This document shows, piece by piece, positions 53,982 through 64,000 of a stretch of 64,000 nucleotides of DNA. The DNA comes from Chionis minor (lineage: Eukaryota; Chordata; Aves; Charadriiformes; Chionididae): assembly GCA_013398295.1 (NCBI GenBank), contig VZSF01000012.1, positions 62,001 through 126,000 of the forward strand, written 5' to 3'. The position numbers and the translations under genes are program-made. Numbering within the stretch: position 1 is the first letter of the stretch; each line of letters opens with the position of its first letter. Under the pieces are notes generated by a model. That model was given only the letters and a program-made list of their open reading frames with translations, was not told where the DNA came from and did no database searches.

Positions 53982-55922
53982 CTGCAAACAGAGAGTATCA
54001 CAGAACGTAATGAGAAGTATTTGAAAACATCACTGAAGAACGCGACAGAATTTGATCCAAAATTACTTGTCCTCAAAGCTGGTGGAGGATACCACCCCAC
54101 CCCCAGTTTGTCCTTTAAGATGGAAAGAAAGAACATCTGGGGGAAGGGAGGATTTGGATAGATTTATTTTCTCCTCCTGCACCATCCAAGAAGCCCTGAA
54201 GGCAAAACTTTGAGAGTCCAGAAAGACCGCTCCTAGAAAACAGCTGGACTTCCAGCAGATATCTAGAGGACCACACTGAGGATCCATGGGGTGGGCAGCA
54301 CAGGGGCACCAAATAGGTAAACCTCTGAACTCTGATTCCCTTAGGCAGGTACACAAAGCATTGCCATTACAAATTACAGAGTCCTTTTGAGTATTGGAGG
54401 AGGGTTTTAGGTTAAAAAAAAAAAAGAAAAAAGGTAGACTATTCTTCAAGCCTCTTGTGAGGGAGGCAAGTAGTATTATTATTATCCTTGCTCTACAGAT
54501 GATGAAACTAAACCATGGGGCTGTTAAGAATTCACCCAAGGCCATGCACTGAATTATAGTTTAGGAATGTCTTCTGGGCTTCGGTAGTACTCTGAGACTG
54601 CTAGGTCTCATCTCTTTTTATTAAATCATGAGGATGGACTAATGAGGGGAACAGTTTGGGAAGCATCCTGGGCCAAATCCTTAGCTCTGCTGCCAGTACA
54701 CCTGGTGAAGCTGAAGGGGCGTGTATGGCAGTCGAAGTGGCCATGGGACATTCCTCATTCCCTGTGAAGTAGGGCCAGCCAAGGCCTGAAACAGGCCTGA
54801 CGCAATCTACAGCAGCTTTACGCATCTAAGCTATTGGTGGTGCAATTGTTCTTGTGTGAACAAGGAGTGGGATGTCTCTTGTCCTACTTGCGTCGCCTGG
54901 CGCACAAGTGAAGAATCAGCTTTGGCCTGCATTTTGGACAACTTTCTGAGGTGGCAAGGCTGAGGCTCTGGGCGCCTCAGAAATTGGGATTTAAGATCTT
55001 TAAAAACCCCTCAAAATTAATCTTCTTCTCCTCTGGTCCCTTCCTCTCTCAGTAAGTTGCTGAGTGGCAGTCATCCCACCTCTGGATGTGTAGGCAATCC
55101 CCCATGAAGCTGCCAGAAAATGAATACAAGTGCCACCAAGGAGCAAAAATTGGCTCTTGATCTGTAAGTTTGTATGTGAACTAAGCAAAGTAAGCACAAC
55201 ACTTACGAAACTGCAGGACTGAAAAACTCGCAAGTACTGCAGAGGCTGAAGAAACTAAAGAAATACAGCCATACCCATGGCAGCTCAGCATCTGGGGCTG
55301 GAAAGCTCACTTTGGATGACTGGACAGCCACTCACTTGGATGCTTTTGGAAAATCTTAGTTTAAAAGCTTTCTGGCCAGTCCTTGGAATGTCCCTTCCTT
55401 TATTCTGTATTTTAAAAAACAACACTTTTTATTGGTCAAAAATAGGAAAATCACAGTACAGATAGTATACACAGTATCATGTGTTTTGCGATTAATGTTT
55501 GCACGTAGATAAAGGCCATACTCTTGGAACAAACCACCTGTCAGTAGCGAATAACAGACCATAAACAGATGAGAGAAATACAATGAGTGCCTTCTTCCTA
55601 TGGCAAAATCTACAAAATAGGGAAGAAAAAAGTCCTGGGGTACACAGCTATTATGTGAGCATATGTGGTAAATGGGAATTCAGGCTCAGTATTTCCTTAG
55701 ACTGGGAAGCTGTATGAGTTAGAGCTCAGAATGACTTTCTTTGCCCCATAAAATTAAAACTGCTGGATATTGAAGGTTTTAATTAAATGAACAGTACACT
55801 ATAATTTGGAACTGTGCAAACATTTTATTGCACTGGTAGCTAGTCTGGCTTTAGGCAAGGATTTCCGGTGGAGGTTTTATATGTTGTAGTCTATTAAATG
55901 GAACAAGGAACAAACCACTTAC
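53982..55922 (-). other. FBLN1: FBLN1 intron between C exons 1 and 2
   Basis: A 1,941-bp intron with GTAAGT donor and TTTGCAG acceptor on the minus strand. It contains an old MIR/L2-like relic on the plus strand (54454-54600) and otherwise unique AT-rich sequence. Frames seen here, such as a 160-residue minus-strand frame over 54063-54545, show no recognisable domain. Confidence 0.85.
54454..54600 (+). repeat. Old MIR/L2-like relic in FBLN1 intron
   Basis: CTTGTGAGGGAGGCAAGTAG, TATTATTATTATCCTTGCTC, ACAGATGATGAAACTAA and TTCACCCAAGGCCATGCACT follow the standard order of the conserved MIR/L2 tail (gtgaggnaggna, tattattatcc, acagatgaggaaactga, cccaaggtca). This is the clearest of the three old relics. 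Confidence 0.65.
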
Positions 55923-56065
55923 CTTCAGGTCTTGTAAATTCTCTGAACGTGGGCAGTGAAATGACAGTGTGGGAAATTGTGTGGACTGGATCCAACACAC
56001 AGTTGACATCATTTGGTCGGCAAGACTTAATGCAACGGATAGTATCTGTCTTTTCAAGTCTGACA
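55923..56065 (-). CDS. FBLN1: FBLN1 isoform C-specific exon 1 of 3
   Basis: First of three exons that replace the D exon to build the isoform C terminus. It is 143 bp: one base finishing a Thr codon, 47 whole codons, and one base of the next codon. The product contains [17 protein letters not shown], then [19 protein letters not shown] and TRPE, matching fibulin-1C. The acceptor follows a CT-rich tract ending CTCATAG; the donor is GAAG|GTAAGT. A second AG lies six bases inside the exon, so the exon could also begin at 56059 without changing frame. I chose 56065 because it gives the same spacing before EKTDT as I recall for the mammalian protein. Three cysteines in RCIKSCRP...C continue the disulfide-rich region before the fibulin module. 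The next exon begins in the matching phase at 53981. Confidence 0.95.
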
Positions 56066-56090
56066 CTATGAGAAATGAGAGAGAGATGTA
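56066..56090 (-). promoter_or_regulatory. FBLN1: Polypyrimidine tract and tandem 3' splice sites of C exon 1
   Basis: On the minus strand this is an uninterrupted CT-rich run ending in CATAG, with a second AG (GTCAG) six bases into the exon. It is the splice acceptor that decides the C ending against the D ending. CT-rich tracts of this kind can bind PTB-type regulators, but that is inference only. Confidence 0.6.
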
Positions 56091-59000
56091 TATATATCCT
56101 GAAAATTCATTACTTTGTGTTTTCCAATCTGGGAAGCTAGAAACTATAAGTGATACAAGTGTTCAATTTTCTTCTCAAAAACTTAGACAAAAACAGATCA
56201 TCAGAACTGCTGGACCCTTGAAAAATTTGGCTTGGCTAAAAATTGCAGTCAAAACCCCCTCAAACCCAGTTCTTCACGCCAGGCATGTAAAAATAGAATT
56301 GTAGTGCATAAGATGCCATGTAAAGTTGCTTTCTGAGTACAAACAGGACCAAAAGACCCGGCCCAGGTCCTTAGTTGCAGCGCACTGGCGTGGTCTCAAC
56401 AATTTCAGCCGAGCTACCCTTATTTGCAGAAGCCCTTTTGTACTCCATTTGATATCCGTCACATAAAGCAGAGACAATCATTTCCATTCTGGAAACCTGG
56501 CAGGAAATATCTGAAGGGCCAACTTTCTTTCACGATTTTCAGTGCAGCAAAAGCCAGAAAAGCCTCTCTTAAGTCTTTTTTTCACACACACCCCCTTTCC
56601 ATCTAAACTGAGAAAACAGAGAGGAAGGGAAACTGGGGGAGGAAAAAAGTTAACCACATTATTTAAAACCTCAAAGATTGAATTCTCAGTTTGGGGAAAT
56701 GGTAAGGGTCATTTCATATTCCATCTCAACCAGCTGCTCATTCGTCCTTGAAAGTCCATTAAAAGTTAAATGACTTCTTCTCACCCTTGTCCACTAGAGT
56801 GAATTTAAAGTCACTTACAGTTCAAGAACTTCACACAATACCCAGTCTGTGTTCATGAGAGATGAAAGGGCTGTGCTGGGACTTACAATGTGACTAAGCC
56901 CCACAAATGATCTCAACTTTGACCTGCCCATTTCTTCATATTTCTAAGTGGAAAAAAGAAAAGACTGCAGTGTCAGAGGGGGGGAATTAAAAGATTAAAA
57001 GGAAGAAAAAATCACTGAGTAAAAGGGAAACAAAAATGGAAGCTTTACTTTGTCAGATACCTCTAGAAATAAATGGTTCTTGCTCTTTTCAAAATGTGTT
57101 ACCCAAGTCCACACCTACCAGCCATCTTTTTTCAGATGTTCAAAGGGACTTTATGGCTCTACTAATAAAAAATACATCAGTAACTTCTTATTATATGCTA
57201 CCCACATTTGCTCATCAAAGAAAACAAAGCCAAACACGCTGATATTGTATGAAGCTAAAATAAAGATAAAAGAGAAAACATGAATCAACATTAAGGAAAT
57301 CATGCTTCAACAGATATGAACTGGCATAGTCCATGGTAAGGTGATGAAGCTGGGTTAATTTACACCAGCTGAGTCTGGCTTGTTATTCTCACTCTGTAGT
57401 TCACGTTTTGAGACTGGCCAGGAGACACAGGCCAGGAGAGACATTTTACTTCCCACTGTTATGTGGGTACAAAATCTCCTCATTTCCTAGACATCTCACA
57501 GGGAAAAGAATAGGGCTTTCTGCTGAAATGCCTCATGCTGGTAATTTTAGAACAAATTAATTCCGGATATACGGACATAATAGCCTGACCTACAATAACA
57601 GATTCCATCCCTTTATTTTAAACCTCAGCTGCCAAATTAGGAAACAACTTCCAGCTAGCTGACCGTCTGTGCATAGTCTAGTTCCAGCATAAAATAGTCT
57701 GTTTCAAAGTACATAAGAAATAGAATTGAAGCAAAATGTACATCGTTCATATTTGTTTCCCTCTCTCCCTTTTTTTTGTTCCTTATTGTGTATAGAGGAG
57801 TTTAGTAGACATTTACATCTCTACAGCCATACCAACACTGCATCTTTCCTTAGGATCCTGCTGAGCTGGGGTCACAGACTGGCTGTACTTCCGATAACGT
57901 GTTTACAAATTCTGAAAAGGCTCTTTAAGAAGTTTTGCTCTTTGCGTCATATAACACATAGATAATAACTATAGCATCGTCTAAAGGTTTTAGGGACACC
58001 AATAAACAGTAGCTTGCATAACTCATTTTGGGACGTTATTACTAATGAAGCGCTGATACAATACATACAGCATCATAAATTTTCATAGCTGTATTTAGAT
58101 AATAGAGTTTATATGCAAAAGCATTGTGGTGGGAGTGTCTGAAGCATTCAGTATGAGTCTGCCTTTGCTCCTTCCTGGGAAAAAAAACGAGCTTTACTCT
58201 CGACTTCTGCTGGAACAAAATTTGGCAAATACAAATATTTCTGAAATTCTCATCCAATAAAGCCATTAATTTGTTTAAGATAAAGTCCTAAGTAAGATTT
58301 ACATTCATAAATCTCACTTCTAATTCAATGGAGTAAAGCATTCTGACATGAATTAGGTACCCTGCATACAGAAACAGAGGGTCATAGTGATCACAATGAT
58401 TCGTGTCAGTTCCTAACTAAAACTAGCTTCCAGATCCATCCAGCTTGGAACCATACACATGACAGACAAGCGTTTCTGTCAGCTCTGTTTCTTTGCATCA
58501 TTTGTTTCTCCTCTTACAAATCCCACAACCTTTTTTTTTTTTTTGGCATGCTCTGTCCACACTGCTAAACTTGACTTTGTGCTTTCACTTTCCCCTGCCT
58601 AAATATTCATTCTCTGATCTCCTTTCTTTTGATATCTCTGCTAATTGCTTCAGCATATGCAAAGTGCAGCTGGTAACACTTTGTTCTCTCGGTGCTTCGA
58701 TGACACATCTTTAGACATCTTCTGGAGTAATTTCTTCGACAACTAGCATCTATTTCAAATCCTGATATTTGCTATTAATGATGTGCTCTGATCTCAAAAT
58801 ACTTAACTTTATCCTTACGCATCATCTTTGCATTTGATCTTGTGATTAGCTGATGTTTTCCTTTTTGCTCCTCCTACAGTGGGGACTGTGACTGACAAAA
58901 GTTTCTTCCTAAGTGCTGAGAACTTCCTTTAATGAAATCTTTCTTTCAAGTTTTCCTCCTCTAACAAAAATTACGACTTTGGAGTTGCTATCTTCTCCAG

Positions 59001-61083
59001 GTCTTTTTCATTTAAAAGAGAAAAAAGTTAAGAAACAGCTCAGTTTCTCTGATTATTTTGCAAATAATCCCTTCCTGAATATATTTTTTTCTTTCTTCTT
59101 GGGTCCTGGTGTCATTCCTCTTCATATTCTCAGCTGGATTCATTTAGTAAGTTCTTTGGACCAGGAACCATGATTTCATTTTCATTTGGAAAGAACCACG
59201 CACATAAATGGCACTACACAATTACATACGTGTTCTTGAAAGTTCAGGCTACACTGCAGCATTAAAGCTTCTAAAAGAGGAGAATCTGAGCTCCATGTTC
59301 TTGAATTACTTGCCGAATGCAATTAATATGGCAGCATTTTACAACACCGGGGCCAAATTCTCACACTCCCTTCTTTTCCTGCCAAACAAATATATATTAA
59401 TGCTTGCAAAAATGAAGTTTATTTTTGAATCTTTATCCTACTTAATTATGGTCTCATAATGAACTGGTAGCCAGAGGGCATTTATATACAAGCATCTTCT
59501 GTGGCGGTAAGAAACCCCATTAGCTCAAGTAGCACGGGCTTGTGCTCTCAATATTTAAAGCGAGGACTCTATCCCCACTGGCAACTTCTGGCAGCTTTAT
59601 AAGTATGTGTCAACAGACTTATTAAACATTGGCATTCCTCGTGAGACTTGAACTCCCGTCAACCAGCTGGGATAAACTTTGCCTTAGGGAACATGTAATA
59701 CTCTGGCAGAGTGCTGTGATCATGCCCCAATCTAGTCCTTGGCTGATGATGAGCCTGAGAGCCCGCAGCTTACAGCTAATAGAGTAATTCCTTGTGTTCA
59801 GGTGATTAAGGCTTGTGATCTTGGTTTAGAAGGTTCCCAGTTTCTAACCTTGTACCTTGCCTGTGCTGTCTGTATTTACATCGTGAAGTGTGTTTTTTAT
59901 ATGTGCATCCACATGGATTACTCCTCATTCATCTGATTACTGGATCCATCCACATGGATTACTCTGCCTATGTACCAGGCAGCAGAGATGTCTGAGCCCA
60001 GGATGGTGTAAAAGAACATTAATTTTTAGATCATACCGCTGGGACTGAGCTTTTAATATTTATCAATACAAGGACAGAATAGTAAAATAAATCCTTTTCC
60101 AGCTCACAAAACACATTCCAAAGAAATTCCAGTCGTACTGTCTACATTGTTCTTGATTGCATAAAACTAAAGGAAGGAAGTCATAGAAGTAAAGGAAGAA
60201 AGATTTGGATATTGGAATTGTGGCCAACCTTTCAGGGCTGCTGGAGGGGTTTTGGTGGTGGTGGTGGGCAAAATCTTTACAGTTAAAAATTTATTAGCTT
60301 TGATATGGAAGTTGGAGGGACAAAAATGTAATGACACCAATTAAATATCTTTTTTCAAATGTTCCTGTAGACACACCTCAGGATATACCCTGTGAAACAG
60401 AAAGGAGCTCTCTGCTACTAGCTGAATGCTGTTAGAAGTTCATTGCTGTTTTCCCACTGTTTTTCAATTCAGTGGAAATTCCACTGAAAGGAGTATTGAA
60501 AAAAAATCTCTAAAATAAATGTTCTTTAGAGGAGGCTCTCTTTTGTACCATTCTTAAAGGTTAGAACTGGGATCTGTACCTGGTGGAAATCAGCACAAGC
60601 TCACTGGCTACCACAGTGCAATGACAACTAGCGCAGCTTGAGAATCTGGCTCCACATTTTCCAAGTGACTTGTGTGCTGAGGCACCTCGGAGGTCTGAAG
60701 GACCAAGTTATGCCCCTTTAATAGACTTTCAGAAAATGCACAGTATTTGCCCTGTAAGTGATGAAACTCTCTAAAGATGTTTCAGTTGAGACAGCTCAAA
60801 TTATGTACCTATTTTGTTTTGAAAATTTAGACCTAAACATATGCAGCTGTGTATCGTCAAATGAGACCAACTCCACTACTGTGTGAAGTAAATTAATAGT
60901 TTTCAGTCCTCGATATATTCAGGTAATAAGCTCTTGGGACACCAATTTCTGCTTTTTATAACGATGCAAAGTACACATAAGGATCTCCCGAAACTGAGAC
61001 GTTCAGCGATAAGGGAAAGCGGAGAACTGTAATGATGATGGCAAATAAAATGCAAGTGCAGCATGCAACAGATGAACTAAAAC
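56091..61083 (-). other. FBLN1: FBLN1 intron between D exon and C exon 1
   Basis: This is intronic for isoform C and downstream flank for isoform D, about 5 kb. It is mostly unique AT-rich sequence. Notable contents are a T14 run at 58531-58544, a cluster of tRNA-like SINE heads at 59521-59845, and an 18-bp direct duplication at 59906-59964. No further exon was recognised. Confidence 0.8.
59521..59845. repeat. Cluster of tRNA-like SINE heads (ancient)
   Basis: Three tRNA-promoter-like pieces. A plus-strand A-box-like TAGCTCAAGTAGCA (59521) is followed 42 bp later by a B-box-like AGGACTCTATCC (59563). A minus-strand GGAGTTCAAGTCTC B box lies over 59642-59655. A second plus-strand pair is TTCAGGTGATTAAG (59797) with AGGTTCCCAGTTT (59831). 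The two plus-strand pieces also share GGCTTGTG between the boxes. This suggests old tRNA-derived SINEs rather than functional tRNA genes: arms are mismatched and no acceptor stem closes. Confidence 0.4.
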
Positions 61084-61089
61084 TTTATT
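61084..61089 (-). terminator. FBLN1: Poly(A) signal for FBLN1 isoform D
   Basis: A canonical AATAAA on the minus strand (TTTATT on the plus strand) lies 66 bp past the D stop codon, giving a very short 3'UTR. Cleavage would be expected about 10-30 bases further left. A T/G-rich stretch follows in transcript direction, as expected for a downstream element. Using this site ends the transcript before the C exons, so it competes with splicing to 56065. Confidence 0.8.
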
Positions 61090-61155
61090 GAAATTGGGAA
61101 AAAAAAGCTACTCTTAGAAGAGAAAAAGTAGCCAATGATGCCTGTAAGTTAGGGA

Positions 61156-61510
61156 TCAAAGCTGTGCAGAGACAAAGATAAAAAGTTTGGCAATAAATGT
61201 GTTGACAGTTCCATGGCGGGAAAGTTGCATTTGAATTGTCAGAAGAAGGTCTCTGGGCTCTGTGATTTGCCGCTGCATGACCACAATGCCACTGTGGTTG
61301 TTCACTTTTTTTGTGGTGAAAAAACCCTCCTGGTTCCCGCTGATGATGGACAGCAGAATTTTGTCCCCAGGGACAGCATTGGAAGGGCCCATGCGGAAAA
61401 TGTCGGTGGGTACTTGAATGTTGGTGGGAAAAGAGAGGTGATAGTAGGTTATTCTCAGAGGCAGGCTCTGGCACTCCTTATTTTCATTACAAGGCAAGCG
61501 CTCACAGCGA
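61156..61510 (-). CDS. FBLN1: FBLN1 isoform D-specific terminal coding exon
   Basis: Encodes the C-terminal fibulin module of fibulin-1 isoform D, a secreted calcium-binding glycoprotein of basement membranes and elastic fibres. The translated exon opens with RCERLPCNENKEC, runs through LPLRITYYHLSFPTNIQ and FRMGPSNAVPGDK, and ends LFIFVSAQL then TGA (61156-61158). That is the recognisable end of the D form: 117 whole codons plus one base. The acceptor is TTTTCTTGCAG just above 61510. The exon's first base T completes a Thr codon whose first two bases lie in the preceding shared exon, outside the window. An N-H-S glycosylation sequon occurs in the VNNHSG stretch. Fibulin-2 has a similar terminal module, but the companion C exons on the same strand below settle FBLN1. 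An open frame continues into the intron above 61510 and starts with a Met, but it is not the real start. Reading frame and splice site are seen directly; the role is known from the family. Confidence 0.95.
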
Positions 61511-64000
61511 CTGCAAGAAAAGTGAGAACACAAGACAAGAGGAAGATTAGCGTACATTTAGCAAGCGTGATAGGAGAGCAAGGGCACTGGGGGTGGGAAA
61601 AGATATGTTGATTTGCATACTGTATCCATTCTTCAGCCTGGCACCTCACTCATACTGCAAATGGACATTTATTAAATAAGGATGAACTTGTCTGTAGTTG
61701 GTGCTTTTGGAGAAGCGGTGCCATTTTCAGAAGTGTTGCCCTTTCTTTGCACGCACAGATGGATTGAGTCTGGCACCTCAGTGTGGGTGAGAGTTTATTT
61801 GCATTTAGATCAGCTAAGCTCTTCCACAAGAGAACCAAGTTTTATTCTTTTGTTCCTTTTATTCCCCCCCCAAGTTTTAGTCTTTTGTTGATTGGACACA
61901 CGTTAAATAAAGGAAGAGATCCTAAGTGGTTAGTGAGTTGACTGCGCCCTACTTGGGATGTCTGGCTGGATTTTAAGAGTGAGCCAAGTACTCTGAAAAC
62001 CACAAATGTACAAAGGAGCTGGTCGTTCTGAGAGAAAAAGAGGCACTCTGGATATTGCACTATGTACGTTCATCATCTGACAACATACAGAGGAATGTAA
62101 AGCGTATTTCCAATACTGCCTGTATGTTAAGGTTTATTTGCTTTGAAGAGAAACCTTCTTCCTCCTGCTGTGGCACAGTATTTCTCTGTGCTACCAGGAG
62201 AACCAGCCTGAGTCAGTCTAACAGCCACCTAGGCAAACAAGATCCAATGGCCCGATGTCTCCAGCATGTGCCCTACACGTGTCCACTCTCAGGCAGCCTT
62301 GAGCCACAGGAACGATGCCGGTGAGTGAGACAGTTGCCCTCTGCTGTTTCCTTCCCTTATCACTACGCACTATATTGCAGCGTCAAACCCAGAGAACTAG
62401 GAGGAGAACATCCATACAGGCTGAAAGTGAACAATGAACACCAGCACTAGAAATCATGATCTGCATGGAGAAAAGTGAAGTTTGTCCAGTAAAATATGGC
62501 ACAGACAGGTATGGGCATTAAAGTGTCTGCTGTTAAAGAATGCTGCAGCACATTAATGAAGATGTGACACATCACGATACCTGGTGGGTTTAAGAAGCAT
62601 TTAAAGAATTGCAAACAAGGAAAGTTTACATGAATTTCAGGTTAAAGGTATGTCCGAATCGCCACATTCAAGTTGGTATCCGAGCATCCTCTCAGACAGG
62701 TGTGTGGAAGTAGAGGTAGACATGATGATTCCAGCTGGATGTTGACTTCACAAAATCTGGCGATGATCAGGTTGTGCATTTAGCTCTAAACTTGCCTCAT
62801 GCACAATTAGGAACCAATTAAATTAGGTACAAAAGCCTCTCCACTCAAAAGCAATATTCAGTCCATGGGCTGAGGTTTTGGAACCTAAACTATTAATTTC
62901 TTTACTAAGAAATGCTCCAGCATGAAAGCATGGTTTGCTTCTTACTACCTCGAGGAAATTTGAGTGCCCATTCCATTTATTTTATTTTGACATATAAAAT
63001 TGAGCTCCTATCAGGAGTATCTGCTGTCAACAGAATTCTGGCTCATAAGCAAGCCCAACTTTGTTGCCAGTCCATGGTGACCTGAATTCCAGGAACTTCT
63101 CATTGTATGCAAAATAAGCATTTTCAAAAAGAGCAGTTAAAAGCACCCTCAGTTCTTCAGTTAATGCGTTCTGTGTTTTCTTTTTATACCACTTGCAAAC
63201 CAAAGCACAAAGCAATTCTTTGAAGACTTAAATGCATTCTTAATTTTATTCATGTGTGTAAAGAGCACGCACAAGTCTTCACAGGATGGCCGGCTAATTA
63301 GGTGTGGATACTCTTGGAATACTTTCAGTTATAGTGAGTTCTGCATTCTTTTCTGAAACGTCATCAATAACTCCACTAAAGAGAATTACTTGGTTTTGTT
63401 GAAAACACGAGGCTACTTGGTTTAGTTGAAATCATGAAGCAAGTCAAGACAGTTAATTTCTTAGTTGGAAATGTTTTCTTCATGTAAATCTTTTTGGAAG
63501 CATGTACGTGCTCATATGCACTTACATGCTCATAAAGATGCCCTGATTTATTCTTTTATGAAAGTAAAATACGTTTTATAATAATGGCCAGAATTTTTTA
63601 CGAGAACAAGAAACCAAAGCTCCCAGCTCCCTAAGGTTTGAAAAAGGACATTCTGCTGATTCAGAAAGTTATTTGTGGAGACAGGTGTGCCTGCGGCTAG
63701 GAGCTAGAATTATTCAAAATTCATCATCTTTTATCTTATTCTTTGGTGGTGCACACTTCACGCTGCACACTTCACTATAGGTTTAGTTAATGTGCACTAA
63801 TTGTTCCATCAAATAACCACAAAGGAGAGATAGCAAATATTATTGCCTTCAAGAACCAGAGTTCATTCTGGGGTCACGCACCACAAAGGCAACAAGCAAT
63901 GAGCTTTTAAATCCCAGTGTACTCTCTAGACCTTGTTTAAATGCTTCCCTTCAGTGGGCAGAAGAAAAATCATACAGTGAGGGAATCCAAGGATCTACTG
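61511..64000 (-). other. FBLN1: FBLN1 intron upstream of the D exon (partial)
   Basis: Sequence upstream, in transcript direction, of the D acceptor. The last shared exon, which should carry the final EGF-like repeat and end two bases into a Thr codon, is not found here, so the intron is at least 2.5 kb and continues past the window edge. No repeat or exon was recognised. Confidence 0.75.

Noticed and set aside
61511..61557. Upstream Met in the D-exon frame (MYANLPLVLCSHF...)
   Set aside because: These codons translate the intron and the pyrimidine tract before the TTGCAG acceptor. The D exon is internal to the protein and has no start codon of its own.

Overview
This is a piece of a bird genome. 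The evidence is several copies of the CR1 LINE with the avian 3' end (tandem CATAGAAT-type octamers followed by a GGTTGGAA-type stretch), two LTR families of the kind common in bird genomes, intron-rich AT-biased DNA, and exons of a vertebrate extracellular-matrix gene. There are no bacterial genes and no operons, and almost all long open frames are chance frames or transposon remnants. The sequence does not identify the species. | The only gene I recognise is FBLN1 (fibulin-1), on the minus strand. The window holds its 3' part, where the transcript ends in one of two ways. Reading in transcription order from the right edge, 61511-64000 is intron downstream of the last shared exon, which lies outside the window. 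Next comes the single terminal exon of isoform D (61156-61510), with its own poly(A) signal at 61084-61089. About 5 kb further on are the three exons of isoform C: 55923-56065, 53850-53981 and, after a 21.4-kb intron, the last exon 32332-32471. The reading phases agree across every C junction, and both the C and D first exons fit an upstream exon that ends two bases into a Thr codon. | From about 31.3 kb down to position 1 the sequence looks intergenic, downstream of FBLN1. In mammals the next gene on the same strand is ATXN10; I found no ATXN10 exon here. This part holds CR1 fragments (2961-3128, 18980-20120, 22340-22397), a solo LTR with its own TATA box (25026-25741), a 91-bp higher-order tandem repeat (28947-29176) and two small CpG-rich patches of unknown meaning (near 640-720 and 24141-24240). 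| The FBLN1 introns hold a CR1 inserted 105 bp upstream of the last C exon, an LTR nested inside another CR1 (41516-44320), a further CR1 tail, a (CA)n microsatellite, old MIR/L2-like relics, and a cluster of tRNA-like SINE heads between the D and C exons. I saw no CRISPR, phage or novel multi-gene system. The most informative points are the fully readable C/D alternative 3' end and the way repeats are layered around it.
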